Assembly (NCBI GenBank): GCA_020250445.1
Contig: JADCEF010000019.1
Coordinates: 1 to 43,331, forward strand
DNA: 43,331 bases
From: Rhodobacter sp.
Lineage (GTDB): Bacteria; Pseudomonadota; Alphaproteobacteria; Rhodobacterales; Rhodobacteraceae
Direction: 5' to 3'
Shown here: positions 7,640 to 16,640 of the stretch, in pieces
How positions within the stretch are numbered: position 1 is the first letter of the stretch
Layout of the letters: each line of letters starts with the position of its first letter
Translations under genes and position numbers: made by a program
Notes under the pieces: model-generated
What the model saw: only the letters and a program-made list of their open reading frames with translations
Told to the model about the DNA's origin: nothing
Databases searched by the model: none

Positions 7640-9070
7640 ATGACCCTGCCGATGCCCGCCTATGACCGCAGCCGCCTGTCGCCCGGAATTGTCCATATCG
7701 GGCTGGGCAACTTTCACCGCGCCCATCAGGCGGTCTATCTGGACGATCTGTTTTCCAGGGGGCTGGGGCAGGATTGGGCGATCCTTGGTGCCGGCGTGCG
7801 CCCGCAGGACGCCAGAATGCGCGCGGCGCTGCTGGCGCAGGACTGTCTGTCGACCGTGATCGAACTGGACCCGGCCGAGCATCGCGCGCGGCGCATCGGT
7901 TCGATGACCGGCTTTATCGAAGTGCAGCCGGACAATGCCGCGCTGATTGCCGCAATGTCCGATCCCGCGATCCGCATCGTGTCGCTGACCGTGACGGAAG
8001 GCGGCTATTTCGTGGACCCCGCCACGGGCCGCTTCGATCCGACGTCCGCAGAGATCGTGGCGGATGCCGCGCGCCCCGACCATCCTGCCACGGCCTTCGG
8101 GGCCATCCTTGCTGCGCTGAAGGCGCGGCGGGCGGCCGGGGTTGTGCCCTTCACGGTCATGTCCTGCGACAACCTGCCCGGCAACGGCCACGTCACCCGC
8201 GATGCCGTTGTGGGCCTTGCCCGGCTGTCGGACCCCGGCCTGGCCGACTGGGTTGCGGCACATGTCGCCTTTCCCAATGGCATGGTCGACCGTATCACCC
8301 CCGCGACGGGTCCGCGTGAACGCGCGCTGGCCGCCCGCCTTGGTCTTGACGATCCGGTGCCCGTCACCTGCGAACCCTTCCGTCAATGGGTGCTGGAAGA
8401 CAATTTTCCGGCGGGGCGCCCGCCGCTGGAGGCGGTGGGCGTTACCTTCACCGATCATGTCCATGCCTATGAGGCGATGAAGATCCGCATCTTGAACGGG
8501 GGCCATGCCATCATCGCTTATCCGGCCGGACTTCTGGGGATCGACCTGGTGCACGAGGCGATGGCCCATCCGCTGATCGCAGGCTTTCTGGCCAAGGTGG
8601 AACGCGACGAGATCATCCCTTTCGTGGCCCCGGTGCCGGACACCGACCTTGGCGATTATCTTGCGCTGATCCAGGATCGCTTCGCCAACCCCGAAATCGC
8701 CGATACCGTGCGCCGGCTGTGTCTGGACGGGTCCAACCGCCAGCCGAAGTTCATCCTGCCCTCGCTGCGGGACAATCTTGTCGCCGGGCGCGTGCCGCGG
8801 GGCCTGATCCTTGAGTCCGCCCTGTGGTGCCGGTACTGCGCCGGCGTGACCGACGGCGGCGCGCCCATTGCGCCCAATGATCCCAACTGGGACCGGCTGA
8901 CCACCGTGGCGCAGGCCGCAAGACAGGACCCGTCCCGCTGGCTGGCGATGGAAGACATCTACGGCGCGACCGGGCGCGACCCGGCGGTTATCGCTGCCTT
9001 CGATGTGGCGCTGCGCGGTCTGTGGGCCAATGGCACTGCCGCCGTGCTGGCCGATTTCATCGCCGCCTGA
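7640..9070 (+). CDS. mtlK: Mannitol 2-dehydrogenase (polyol-specific long-chain dehydrogenase)
   Basis: The 476-residue protein is the length expected for long-chain mannitol dehydrogenases, which oxidise D-mannitol to D-fructose with NAD+. The N-terminus carries the dinucleotide-binding region with HIGLGNFHRAHQAVYLDDL. The catalytic signature of the family, K-x4-N-x2-H, is present as KIRILNGGH (Lys281, Asn286, His289). It starts one base after the smoS stop and is the last gene of the operon. No fructokinase or xylulokinase follows, so the fructose formed must be phosphorylated by an enzyme encoded elsewhere. Confidence 0.95.
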   Translation: MTLPMPAYDRSRLSPGIVHIGLGNFHRAHQAVYLDDLFSRGLGQDWAILGAGVRPQDARMRAALLAQDCLSTVIELDPAEHRARRIGSMTGFIEVQPDNAALIAAMSDPAIRIVSLTVTEGGYFVDPATGRFDPTSAEIVADAARPDHPATAFGAILAALKARRAAGVVPFTVMSCDNLPGNGHVTRDAVVGLARLSDPGLADWVAAHVAFPNGMVDRITPATGPRERALAARLGLDDPVPVTCEPFRQWVLEDNFPAGRPPLEAVGVTFTDHVHAYEAMKIRILNGGHAIIAYPAGLLGIDLVHEAMAHPLIAGFLAKVERDEIIPFVAPVPDTDLGDYLALIQDRFANPEIADTVRRLCLDGSNRQPKFILPSLRDNLVAGRVPRGLILESALWCRYCAGVTDGGAPIAPNDPNWDRLTTVAQAARQDPSRWLAMEDIYGATGRDPAVIAAFDVALRGLWANGTAAVLADFIAA

Positions 9071-9272
9071 CCTTCCGGCAGCGGTGCCATCGCGGCCACC
9101 ACCGCACCGGACGGCATCTGTGCCTGCCCGGCCCCGGGCGTGCGGCAAAGACGCCTGCGCCCCGGCGGGTCATCGCAATCGGGTGGCTGCGCGTCATCTT
9201 CCGGCAATACGGATCGCAGCCGGTCTGCGCCGGTACCCGCGCGACCCCGGCACCAGGCGCTTTCTTTCAAGA

Positions 9273-9292
9273 CCAAGGCGCGGCGGCCTTGG
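9273..9292 (+). terminator. Weak hairpin downstream of mtlK
   Basis: CCAAGGC (9273-9279) and GCCTTGG (9286-9292) form a perfect seven-pair stem with loop GCGGCG. A U-tract is missing on either strand, so function as a terminator is uncertain. It is 200 bases past the mtlK stop codon. Confidence 0.3.
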
Positions 9293-9388
9293 CGCAGGCA
9301 TGCTGCAACCGCAAAGGCCCGCCTGCCATCCTTGGTCATCGCGCCATCCTGAGCCTTGGGAACATCGGCGCAAGGGTTTCCTGAATTG

Positions 9389-9401
9389 CATGGCAGCCAT
9401 G
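9389..9401. promoter_or_regulatory. Perfect palindrome upstream of opgG, possible operator
   Basis: CATGGC and GCCATG flank a single A, giving a 13-base perfect palindrome. It lies in the leader or promoter zone of the opg operon. No regulator is known to me for this motif, and chance occurrence is possible. Confidence 0.2.
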
Positions 9402-9485
9402 AAAGAATCGCAGGGCGGCGGTGCTGGAACCCGTGGCGGCGACATGCCACATACGCGCCGGACTGCGCCGCAAATACGAGAGACC

Positions 9486-11081
9486 ATGCAGAATTCTTCG
9501 CTCTGTGCCGATCATCTGACCCGCCGGAGCATCCTTCGTTCGGTGCCGCTTTCGGTGATCCTTCTGGCCACAACCGCGCTGCCCCGCGCGGTCAGGGCAC
9601 AGACATCTGCCCCTGCCGCAGCGCAGCAATTCAGCTTCGACATCCTCAGCGCCGAAATGCAGGCCCTGGCGGCCACCCCCTTTCAGGCCCCGGTCCGCGC
9701 ACCCGGCTTTCTGGATGATCTGAAGTATGATGATTACCGCCTGATCAGATTCCGTCCCGACCGGGCGCGCTGGCAGCACGAAGACAGCTTCTTTCGTTTG
9801 CACGCCTTCCCGATGGGCTGGCTGTTCAAGGAGCCGGTTCTGCTGTTCGAAGTTGCGGGGGATCAGGCCGTGCCGATGCCGGTCACGACCGATGATTTCG
9901 AATTTCTCAACGACCTGTCCGCCCGCGTTCCCGAACATGCAGAGATGCCGGGTGTCGCGGGCTTCCGCCTGCACCATCCGCTGAACCGCCCCGATGTCTG
10001 GGACGAACTGGTGGCGTTTCTGGGGGCCAGTTATTTCCGCGCGCTGGGGCGGGGCAATGCCTATGGCCTGTCTGCCCGCGGCCTGGCGGTGAATTCCGGT
10101 TTGTCCACAGCCGAGGAGTTTCCCCGGTTCAGCCGCTTTTACATCGAACGCCCCGGCGGCCTTACCGGGACGATCACGGTTTACGCGGCCCTGGAAAGCG
10201 AAAGCGTGACCGGGGCCTACCGTTTCGTCATCACCCCGGGTGCGCAGACAGTGATGGACGTGACGGCACGCCTGTATTTCCGCGCCGATGTCGAACAGCT
10301 TGGCATTGCGCCGCTGACCTCGATGTTCCTGTTTTCGGAAAAGAACCGGTCGGATTTCGACGACTTCCGGCCCAATGTGCATGACAGCGACGGGCTGCGC
10401 ATCCTGCGCCGCGATGGTAATGTCATCTGGCGCCCGCTCAACAATCCGTCCCGTCTGGCCGGCAGCTATTTTTCCGAAGAGAACGTTCGCAGCTTCGGTC
10501 TGCACCAGCGCGACCGCGATTTCGAAAGCTATCAGGATGCCAGCGCGCATTATGAACGCCGCCCGTCGCTGGACGTGGAACCCCTGGGCGATTGGGGCAA
10601 GGGCGTGGTGCGCCTGGTCGAAATCCCCACCGACCTGGAAGTGAACGACAACATCGTCGCCTTCTGGGTGCCGGACGGCCAGGTTCGCGCCGGAGGGGCG
10701 CGGGAATACGCCTATCGGCTGCGCTGGGGTGCGCTGGAACATGCGCCGACGGACCCGCTGGCCTATGTCAGCGAGACGCGGGCAGGGGCGGGCGGTGTGT
10801 CCGGTGTGCCGAATACCGACGGCACGCGCAAATTCGTTGTTGATTTCAGGGGCGGTCTGCTGGCCACCCTTTCCGAAGGGGCCAAGGTTGAGGCCGTTGT
10901 CACCGTGACGCAAGGCAAGATCGTGACGCAGACGCTGTCCAGGATCGGGGGAACGGACGTGTGGCGTCTTGTGCTGGATGTGGCCGCCGCCGATGGGGCC
11001 ACTGTAGAGCTTTCGGCCCATATCGCGGGCTATGGACGCAAACTGACAGAGCTTTGGCTGTATCAATGGGTGGTGGCGTGA
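9486..11081 (+). CDS. opgG: Periplasmic glucan biosynthesis protein G
   Basis: The 531-residue protein belongs to the MdoG/OpgG family needed for the backbone of osmoregulated periplasmic glucans. It has a twin-arginine-like N-terminus (LTRRSILR at residues 11-18), a hydrophobic stretch and a cleavage zone near AVRAQT, so it is exported to the periplasm. The mature part shows family hallmarks: FSFDILSAEMQALAATPF, then YDDYRLIRFRPDRARW, then FRLHAFPMGWLF. The ATG at 9486 is chosen because it directly precedes the signal peptide; the frame stays open far upstream without recognisable protein. It starts the opgG-opgI-opgH-opgC operon and overlaps opgI by one base. Confidence 0.92.
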   Translation: MQNSSLCADHLTRRSILRSVPLSVILLATTALPRAVRAQTSAPAAAQQFSFDILSAEMQALAATPFQAPVRAPGFLDDLKYDDYRLIRFRPDRARWQHEDSFFRLHAFPMGWLFKEPVLLFEVAGDQAVPMPVTTDDFEFLNDLSARVPEHAEMPGVAGFRLHHPLNRPDVWDELVAFLGASYFRALGRGNAYGLSARGLAVNSGLSTAEEFPRFSRFYIERPGGLTGTITVYAALESESVTGAYRFVITPGAQTVMDVTARLYFRADVEQLGIAPLTSMFLFSEKNRSDFDDFRPNVHDSDGLRILRRDGNVIWRPLNNPSRLAGSYFSEENVRSFGLHQRDRDFESYQDASAHYERRPSLDVEPLGDWGKGVVRLVEIPTDLEVNDNIVAFWVPDGQVRAGGAREYAYRLRWGALEHAPTDPLAYVSETRAGAGGVSGVPNTDGTRKFVVDFRGGLLATLSEGAKVEAVVTVTQGKIVTQTLSRIGGTDVWRLVLDVAAADGATVELSAHIAGYGRKLTELWLYQWVVA

Positions 11082-11263
11082 TGTCTGACCCTGACCTCGC
11101 CCCGGGCGACGTCGAGGCGCTGGTGCGGCGCGTGGGGTGCCCGCCTGAGGCCCCTTTGGCCATGCCAAAGCAGCGGCTTGAACGGCCCGCCGCACCGGGG
11201 CTGCTGGCCCGGCTGTTCCCCCGGCCGCCCGCCACGGGCGGCGCGCGGACCAGCGGGGGCTAA
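11081..11263 (+). CDS. opgI: Small glucan-synthesis protein OpgI
   Basis: This 60-residue protein lies between opgG (one-base TGATG overlap) and opgH (three bases apart). The same place is filled by opgI in the R. sphaeroides opgGIH-opgC operon, where opgI is known to be required for backbone synthesis. The segment PPEAPLAMPKQRLERP (residues 21-36) resembles a conserved stretch found near the N-terminus of longer OpgH proteins. OpgI may therefore supply a piece of OpgH as a separate chain. It has no signal peptide or membrane helix. The identification rests on position and this motif. Confidence 0.75.
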   Translation: MSDPDLAPGDVEALVRRVGCPPEAPLAMPKQRLERPAAPGLLARLFPRPPATGGARTSGG

Positions 11264-11266
11264 GCG

Positions 11267-13069
11267 ATGCTTGCCCGTGCCCATGCCGTGCCGGATCGCA
11301 GGTCGTTGCGCGGGGCCAGGTTCGTGACCCTTGCCGTCAGCATCGCAGCCGCAGTCACCGCGTTTGTGCTGTTCCTGCAGGTCGGGCAGGCAGACGGGCT
11401 GGACATGTTCGACGTGCTGCGCAGCCTGCTGATCCTGATGTCGACCTTCTGGCTGGCCTGGGGGGCCGCCCAGGGCCTGCTGGGTCTGACCACACGCCCC
11501 GTCCTGCGGCCCGACACCCGCGCTCCGATCCGGGGCCGAACGGTGGTTCTGGTTCCCGTCTACAACGAAGATCCCATCACCACCTTTGCCCGCATTGCAG
11601 CCATGGATGCCTCGATCCGGGGCGAAGACACCGGCGCGGTGTTCGATTTTGCAATCCTGTCCGACACGACTGACGATGCGGTCGCTGCGCGCGAACGTCT
11701 TTGGTTCCTGCGGCTGCTGGCGGACAGCCAGGGCGAGGGGCGCATCTTCTATCGCAGGCGTGACCGCAATACGGGGCGCAAGGCCGGCAATATCGAGGAT
11801 TTCATCCAGACCTCGGGCGGTTCCTACGACTATGCGCTGATCCTGGATGCCGACAGTCTGATGGAAGGGGCGACCATTGCCGCGATGGTCCGCCAGATGG
11901 AAGCGGACCCGGCCCTGGGCCTGCTGCAAAGCCTGCCGCGCGTTGTCGGTGCCCGGTCGCGCTTTGGCCGGATCATGCAGTTTTCCGCCAGCTTCTATTC
12001 CCCGGTCTTTGCCCGTGGCCTGGCGATGATGCAGGGGCAGACCGGACCCTTCTGGGGGCACAACGCGCTTGTGCGGGTCCGTGCCTTTGCAGCCAGCTGC
12101 GGCCTGCCGGAACTTTCCGGCCCGCCGCCCTTTGGCGGGCATATCCTGAGCCATGACTTTGTCGAGGCGGCCCTGCTGGCCCGTGCCGGCTGGACTGTGC
12201 GGCTGGACGACGATCTGGAAGGATCGTTCGAAGAGGGGCCGGAAAACATCGTCGACTATGCCCGGCGCGACCGGCGCTGGTGCCAGGGAAACCTGCAGCA
12301 CGCCCGCCTTGTCGGCGCGCCCGAATTGCAAGGCTGGAGTCGCTGGGTCTTCGTGCAGGGCATCCTTGCCTATATCGCACCGCTGTTCTGGCTGGCCTTC
12401 ATCCTTGCCAGCATTGCGGCCCAGGCCTTTGATGCGCCGCCCGATTACTTCCCCTTGGCAAACCGGCCGTTCCCGGTTCTTCCCGCCGATGAAACGGCCA
12501 AGGCCATCGGCCTTGCGGTGGGCATCTTCGGCCTGCTTTTTCTGCCCAAGCTGCTGATTGCCATCGATGCCGCCGCCAGCGGCCGGGCGCGCGGCTTTGG
12601 CGGCAGGGTGCGGGCGATGGCCTCGACGCTGCTGGAACTGCTCTTGTCCTCGGTCATGGCCCCCATCTTCCTGATGTATCAGGCCCGTTCGGTGTTTCAG
12701 GTGCTGACCGGGCGGGATGGTGGCTGGCCGACCAGCAACCGGGGCGACGGCAGGATGACCCTGACTGCGGCCTGGGCCGCCAGCCGCTGGATCACGGTGA
12801 CCGGCCTGATCGGGCTGACGGCCAGTTCCGTGCTCGCCCCCGGTCTGGTGCCGTGGCTTCTGCCGGTATCCCTGCCGATGATCCTTGCACCGTTTCTGAT
12901 TTCGTGGTTTTCGCAGGACAGCCGCAGCGGCCTGATGGCTGTTCCGTCTGAACTGACCCCTGCGCCGGTCATCCGGCACCATCATCAGATCCTGCGCGCC
13001 TGGCGGGGCAACGGGGATACACCGCCCCTGCCGCCCGGCGCCCCCTATGCCGGAGCCGCGCGCCCCTAG
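11267..13069 (+). CDS. opgH: Glucan biosynthesis glucosyltransferase H
   Basis: The 600-residue inner-membrane protein is a family 2 glycosyltransferase that polymerises glucose from UDP-glucose during glucan synthesis. Two membrane helices (about residues 15-35 and 45-68) precede the catalytic domain: VVLVPVYNEDP near 87-97, acidic LILDADSLM near 190-198, LSHDFVEAALL near 296, and RRDRRWCQGN near 335, the QxxRW-like acceptor motif. Several helices follow (about 365-395, 415-440, 455-475 and 505-545). It is much shorter than the roughly 850-residue E. coli OpgH and lacks its long N-terminal extension, part of which may be provided by OpgI. Confidence 0.93.
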   Translation: MLARAHAVPDRRSLRGARFVTLAVSIAAAVTAFVLFLQVGQADGLDMFDVLRSLLILMSTFWLAWGAAQGLLGLTTRPVLRPDTRAPIRGRTVVLVPVYNEDPITTFARIAAMDASIRGEDTGAVFDFAILSDTTDDAVAARERLWFLRLLADSQGEGRIFYRRRDRNTGRKAGNIEDFIQTSGGSYDYALILDADSLMEGATIAAMVRQMEADPALGLLQSLPRVVGARSRFGRIMQFSASFYSPVFARGLAMMQGQTGPFWGHNALVRVRAFAASCGLPELSGPPPFGGHILSHDFVEAALLARAGWTVRLDDDLEGSFEEGPENIVDYARRDRRWCQGNLQHARLVGAPELQGWSRWVFVQGILAYIAPLFWLAFILASIAAQAFDAPPDYFPLANRPFPVLPADETAKAIGLAVGIFGLLFLPKLLIAIDAAASGRARGFGGRVRAMASTLLELLLSSVMAPIFLMYQARSVFQVLTGRDGGWPTSNRGDGRMTLTAAWAASRWITVTGLIGLTASSVLAPGLVPWLLPVSLPMILAPFLISWFSQDSRSGLMAVPSELTPAPVIRHHHQILRAWRGNGDTPPLPPGAPYAGAARP

Positions 13070-14206
13070 ATGTCAGAGATTGCGGCGGATCGGGCGGCAA
13101 GGGCGCAGCGCGACCTGCGGCTGGACGTGTTTCGCGGCCTGGCCCTGGTGATGATCTTCATCAACCACGTGCCCGGCACAGTCTATGAGAATTACACCAA
13201 CCGGAACTTCGGGCTGTCTGACGCCGCCGAGGGTTTTGTCCTGATGTCGGGCGTGGCGGCGGGGCTGGCCTATAGCCCGCTGTTTCGCAAGGCACCGTGG
13301 TGGCCCGGCATCGGGCGGGTCTGGTCGCGTGTCTGGACGCTGTATCTTGTTCATCTTTTCATGACGGCCTGGGCGCTGGCCATCGCGGCGGGCGCGGCGC
13401 TGTGGCTGGGCACATCGCACGGGCTTCGGGTGAACGAGGTGCAGGTCCTTCTGCGCGAACCGCTGGGCTTTCTGGTCGGCGTGCCGCTGCTGACGCATCA
13501 GCTTGGCTATGTCAACATCCTGCCGATGTATGCGGTGATGCTGTTCGCGGCACCCGCCATGCTGTGGCTGGCGCTGCGGCGGCCCTGGCGTCTTGCGGGC
13601 CTGTCGGCGGCCCTGTGGTTCCTGACGGGGCTGTTTGCCTGGAACCTGCCGGCCTTTCCCAATGCCGGGGGCTGGTTCTTCAATCCGCTGGCCTGGCAGG
13701 TGATCTTCGTCACCGGCCTGCTGACGGGGGTGGCGATGCGGCAGGGCCGCCGCCTTGTTCCCGTGCGCCGCTGGGCGCAGTGGCTGGCCGGGGCCGTTGT
13801 GCTGGGGGCGCTGCTTTGGGTCCGGGTGCCGCCAGTGGGCGACACGCTGAACCATCTGATGTGGCTGGCCAACCAGAACGGCGTCGACCGGTTTTTCACC
13901 ATCACCGACAAGACCTTTGTCACCTGGCCGCGCCTGATCCATATTCTGGCGCTGGCCTATCTGCTGTCGTCCTGGGGCTGGGTGCGCCGGGCCTGCAGCT
14001 CTGCCGCCGCCGCGCCTTTGGCCCTGCTCGGGCGCAATGCCTTGCCCGTTTTCGCGGCAGGCAGCGTGCTGGCCCTGAGCTGTCAGGCGATCAGGCAGGC
14101 GGTCCCGCCCGGATTTGCGCTTGATACCGCGCTGATCCTTGGCGGGCTGTCGCTGCAACTTCTGCTGGCGCTGGTCCGCGACAGGCTGGCCCTGAAGAAG
14201 TGGTGA
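13070..14206 (+). CDS. opgC: OpgC-type glucan succinyltransferase, integral membrane protein
   Basis: The 378-residue protein starts at the base after the opgH stop. It has about ten hydrophobic helices and the OpgC-family N-terminus RLDVFRGLALVMIFINHVPG (residues 17-36), followed by NFGLSDAAEGFVLMSGVAAG. In R. sphaeroides the opgC product transfers succinyl groups to osmoregulated periplasmic glucans, giving them negative charge. Position as the fourth gene after opgG, opgI and opgH matches that operon exactly. The call is distinct from the unrelated E. coli MdoC only by this family resemblance and context. Confidence 0.9.
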   Translation: MSEIAADRAARAQRDLRLDVFRGLALVMIFINHVPGTVYENYTNRNFGLSDAAEGFVLMSGVAAGLAYSPLFRKAPWWPGIGRVWSRVWTLYLVHLFMTAWALAIAAGAALWLGTSHGLRVNEVQVLLREPLGFLVGVPLLTHQLGYVNILPMYAVMLFAAPAMLWLALRRPWRLAGLSAALWFLTGLFAWNLPAFPNAGGWFFNPLAWQVIFVTGLLTGVAMRQGRRLVPVRRWAQWLAGAVVLGALLWVRVPPVGDTLNHLMWLANQNGVDRFFTITDKTFVTWPRLIHILALAYLLSSWGWVRRACSSAAAAPLALLGRNALPVFAAGSVLALSCQAIRQAVPPGFALDTALILGGLSLQLLLALVRDRLALKKW

Positions 14207-14225
14207 CGGTCCCGCCGCAGGACCG
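14207..14225 (+). terminator. Hairpin directly after opgC, possible weak terminator
   Basis: CGGTCC (14207-14212) and GGACCG (14220-14225) form a perfect six-pair stem with loop CGCCGCA, beginning at the base after the opgC stop codon. There is no U-tract, so it may only protect the 3' end. The rest of 14226-14405 shows no gene. Confidence 0.35.
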
Positions 14226-14405
14226 GTCTGACCGTATCTGACCGGCCCAGCGCCGCAATGCCAGGCACGCCAAGCGGCGGCACCCCGACCGCTGATCATC
14301 ACGGTCGCCGGAACCTTGCCTGCCCCGACCGTGGCAAGGGCACCAGACGATCCACCCGGGCGGGAAGCATTGATCGCACAGCCGGACCGGCAAGGCGGCA
14401 GGCAG

Positions 14406-14422
14406 ACCTGCGGGCGGCAGGT
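14406..14422 (-). terminator. Hairpin downstream of hisH, possible terminator
   Basis: ACCTGC (14406-14411) and GCAGGT (14417-14422) form a perfect six-pair stem with loop GGGCG, about 15 bases beyond the hisH stop on the minus strand. No U-tract is present. It lies between convergent opgC and hisH and could serve either direction. Confidence 0.35.
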
Positions 14423-14436
14423 TCGGTCTGATTGCG

Positions 14437-15075
14437 TCAGGGTCTCCAGCGCAGGAAGTTCCCGATCAGCCGCAGCCCCGTTGCCTGGCTTTTCTCGGGG
14501 TGGAACTGCGTGCCCACCACGGTGCCGGACCCGACAATCGCGGTGACAGGCCCGCCGTAGTCGGCATGGGCCAGCAGATGCGCGCTGTCCGCGACACGGA
14601 ACTGGAAGGAATGCACGAAATAGGCGTGGTCACCCGTCGCAATCCCCTGAAGCAGCGGATGGGGGCGGTCGATCACCAGATCGTTCCAGCCCATGTGCGG
14701 CACCTTGAGCGACGGGTCCAGGGGCGCAATCCGCGCCACCTCGCCGCCGATCCAGCCAAATCCCTCTGTCACGCCGAACTCCTGCCCGCGTGTCGCCAGC
14801 ATCTGCATGCCGACACAGATGCCCAGGAAGGGGCGCCCCCGGACAGTGACAGCCTCTTGCATCGCCTCGAACAGGCCGCCGATACTGCCCAGGGCGCGGC
14901 GGCAGGCGGGAAAGGCCCCGTCGCCCGGCAGCACGATGCGGTCGGCCCGTGCCACATCCCCGGGGTGACGGCTGACCAGAATATCGCCCCCGCCCACCTC
15001 CCGTGCCATGCGCTGAAACGCTTTTTCGGCGGAATGCAGGTTGCCGCTGTCATAATCGACCAGAACGGTCAGCAT
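14437..15075 (-). CDS. hisH: Imidazole glycerol phosphate synthase, glutaminase subunit
   Basis: The 212-residue class I glutamine amidotransferase supplies ammonia to HisF in histidine synthesis. It shows the start VDYDSGNLHSAEKAF, the oxyanion strand VLPGDGAFPAC (residues 48-58), the nucleophile Cys87 in LGICVGMQML, and the catalytic pair His192 and Glu194 in GTQFHPEKSQ. Length and motifs are normal. It begins three bases after the hisB stop and ends the minus-strand gene run. The usual partners hisA and hisF do not follow; opgC converges from the other side. Confidence 0.96.
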   Translation of the reverse strand: MLTVLVDYDSGNLHSAEKAFQRMAREVGGGDILVSRHPGDVARADRIVLPGDGAFPACRRALGSIGGLFEAMQEAVTVRGRPFLGICVGMQMLATRGQEFGVTEGFGWIGGEVARIAPLDPSLKVPHMGWNDLVIDRPHPLLQGIATGDHAYFVHSFQFRVADSAHLLAHADYGGPVTAIVGSGTVVGTQFHPEKSQATGLRLIGNFLRWRP

Positions 15076-15078
15076 TGC

Positions 15079-15666
15079 CTAAAGCATTCCCTTGGTCGAG
15101 GGGATGCTGCCCGCCGCACGCGGGTCGGCCTCGACCGCCAGTCGCAGGCTGCGGGCCACGGCCTTGAAGACGGCTTCGGCAATATGGTGGCTGTTCAGCC
15201 CATGGATCAGGTCGACATGCAGGGTGATGCCGCCATGAGTTGCCAGCCCCTGAAAGAATTCGCGCACAAGTTCGGTATCAAAACTGCCGATCTTGGGCGT
15301 GGGGAAGGGCACATTCCAGACCAGACAGGGCCGCCCCGACAAATCAAGGGCGCAGCGCACCTGCGCATCATCCATGGGCAGGCTGCATTCACCGTAACGG
15401 CGGATGCCGCGCTTGTCGCCAAGCGCCCGGGCCAGGGCCTGGCCCAGCGCAATGCCGCAGTCTTCCACCGTGTGGTGATCGTCTATGTTGAGATCACCCT
15501 TTGCCGTCAGCGCAATATCGATCAGTGCATGGCGGGACAACTGATCCAGCATATGGTCGAAGAACCCCACTCCGGTCGCCATCCGGTGCTGGCCCGTACC
15601 GTCCAGTGCCACGGACACCGAAATTTCGGTCTCATGGGTCTTGCGGGTGATCTCTGCCTTGCGCAT
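15079..15666 (-). CDS. hisB: Imidazoleglycerol-phosphate dehydratase
   Basis: The 195-residue monofunctional enzyme removes water from imidazole glycerol phosphate in histidine synthesis. Metal-binding and catalytic signatures are intact: GVGFFDHML (residues 32-40), DDHHTVED (62-69), and a second set with [19 protein letters not shown] in two blocks near 150-168. Enzymes of this family use a di-manganese centre. The start codon lies only 11 bases after the stop of the last Mn-type transporter gene, so hisB is probably read from the same transcript. No separate promoter is visible in that gap. Confidence 0.96.
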   Translation of the reverse strand: MRKAEITRKTHETEISVSVALDGTGQHRMATGVGFFDHMLDQLSRHALIDIALTAKGDLNIDDHHTVEDCGIALGQALARALGDKRGIRRYGECSLPMDDAQVRCALDLSGRPCLVWNVPFPTPKIGSFDTELVREFFQGLATHGGITLHVDLIHGLNSHHIAEAVFKAVARSLRLAVEADPRAAGSIPSTKGML

Positions 15667-15677
15667 CCGGGCCTCGC

Positions 15678-16640
15678 TTAAGCGTTCGGGGCCTTATAGG
15701 GGCGGTCGGCGGGGGTGGAAAGGGGGCTGCCTGTGCGGCGCCGGTGCCGTCCGGTCAGGGCGGCCAGCCCCAGAATGACACCCGAAACGGCTGCAATCAT
15801 CCCTGCGGCGCTGACCGAACCCGCAAAGCCCAGCCAAAGCGGACCATACCCGGCAAGAACATAGCCCGAAAGCGCCGTCAGAATGGCAAGGCCAAGGCTG
15901 AGCCAGACCTGATGGCCAAGCCGGTTCGTCATCAGACGGGCCGCGGCAGGCGGGCAGATCAGCATGGCAATCACCAGAATTGAGCCGACCGCAGAAAAGG
16001 CCGCGACACAGGCCATGGCGGCCACCACGATCAGCGCCAGCGACAGCGCGCGCACCGGCAGGCCGAGTGTGGCCGCGAACCCCTCGTCAAAGGTTGCAAC
16101 CGACAGCGGTCGCCATAGCGCCATCACGAACGCGCCCACCACCGCCGTTACCGCAGCCAGCAAGGTCAATTCGGGCGGAAGCCCGGCCAGCGCTTCGGGG
16201 TCCGCCAGGGACGACCATCCCTCTGCATCCAGCCAGATCAGGCTTTCCAGATTGCCGTAAAGCGCATGTTCCACGTCCAGATGCACGCCGCTTGCCCCGG
16301 ACCGTTCCAGCCCCAGCACACCGGCAGCGAACATCGCGGTAAAGACGGTGCCCATCGCCGCGCCCGGTTCCACACGGGCACTGCGCACGATCAGTTCGAT
16401 CAGCAAGACCGAAAACAGGGCGGCGATGCCCGCGCCCAGCAGCATCGCCCAGGGGTTTGCAGACCCTGTCACCAGAAAGGTTACGACAATTCCCGGCAGC
16501 ACCACATGGCTGATGGCATCGCCCAGCATCGACTGGCGGCGCAGCAGCAGAAAATTTCCGGGCAGGGCGCAGGCAACGGCGGCAAGCGCGGCGATCACCA
16601 TCGGCACCAGCGACAGCATCACAAAATCAGAGCCCATCAT
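15678..16640 (-). CDS. sitD: Manganese/iron-type ABC transporter permease (second permease)
   Basis: The 320-residue membrane protein is an ABC-3 family permease (ZnuB/MntB/SitC/SitD group) with about eight helices. Family features include [20 protein letters not shown] (residues 32-51), the segment entering the ATPase-facing loop, and the [19 protein letters not shown]-like helix near 225-243. It starts with two ATG codons (16640 and 16637) and overlaps the upstream permease by four bases. It pairs with the product of 16637-17551 as the second half of the channel. Metal preference is inferred from the whole operon. Confidence 0.88.
   Translation of the reverse strand: MMGSDFVMLSLVPMVIAALAAVACALPGNFLLLRRQSMLGDAISHVVLPGIVVTFLVTGSANPWAMLLGAGIAALFSVLLIELIVRSARVEPGAAMGTVFTAMFAAGVLGLERSGASGVHLDVEHALYGNLESLIWLDAEGWSSLADPEALAGLPPELTLLAAVTAVVGAFVMALWRPLSVATFDEGFAATLGLPVRALSLALIVVAAMACVAAFSAVGSILVIAMLICPPAAARLMTNRLGHQVWLSLGLAILTALSGYVLAGYGPLWLGFAGSVSAAGMIAAVSGVILGLAALTGRHRRRTGSPLSTPADRPYKAPNA

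Larger units (their letters stand above)
9071..9485. other. Intergenic region between mtlK and opgG
   Basis: These 415 bases hold no convincing gene; open frames here have arginine- and proline-rich translations typical of non-coding GC-rich DNA. A seven-pair hairpin, CCAAGGC (9273-9279) with GCCTTGG (9286-9292), lies in the middle and could mark the end of the mtlK transcript, though no T-run follows. A 13-base palindrome, CATGGC-A-GCCATG (9389-9401), lies about 85 bases before the opgG start and is a possible operator. I could not identify a firm opgG promoter. Confidence 0.5.

Noticed and set aside
8959-9573. 204-residue minus-strand frame across the mtlK-opgG gap
   Set aside because: It overlaps the ends of both genes. 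The unique middle part is Arg/Gly/Ala-rich with no family resemblance and no good start site.
14207-14436. Classical rho-independent terminator between opgC and hisH
   Set aside because: Two short hairpins are present, but neither is followed by a run of Ts on its strand.
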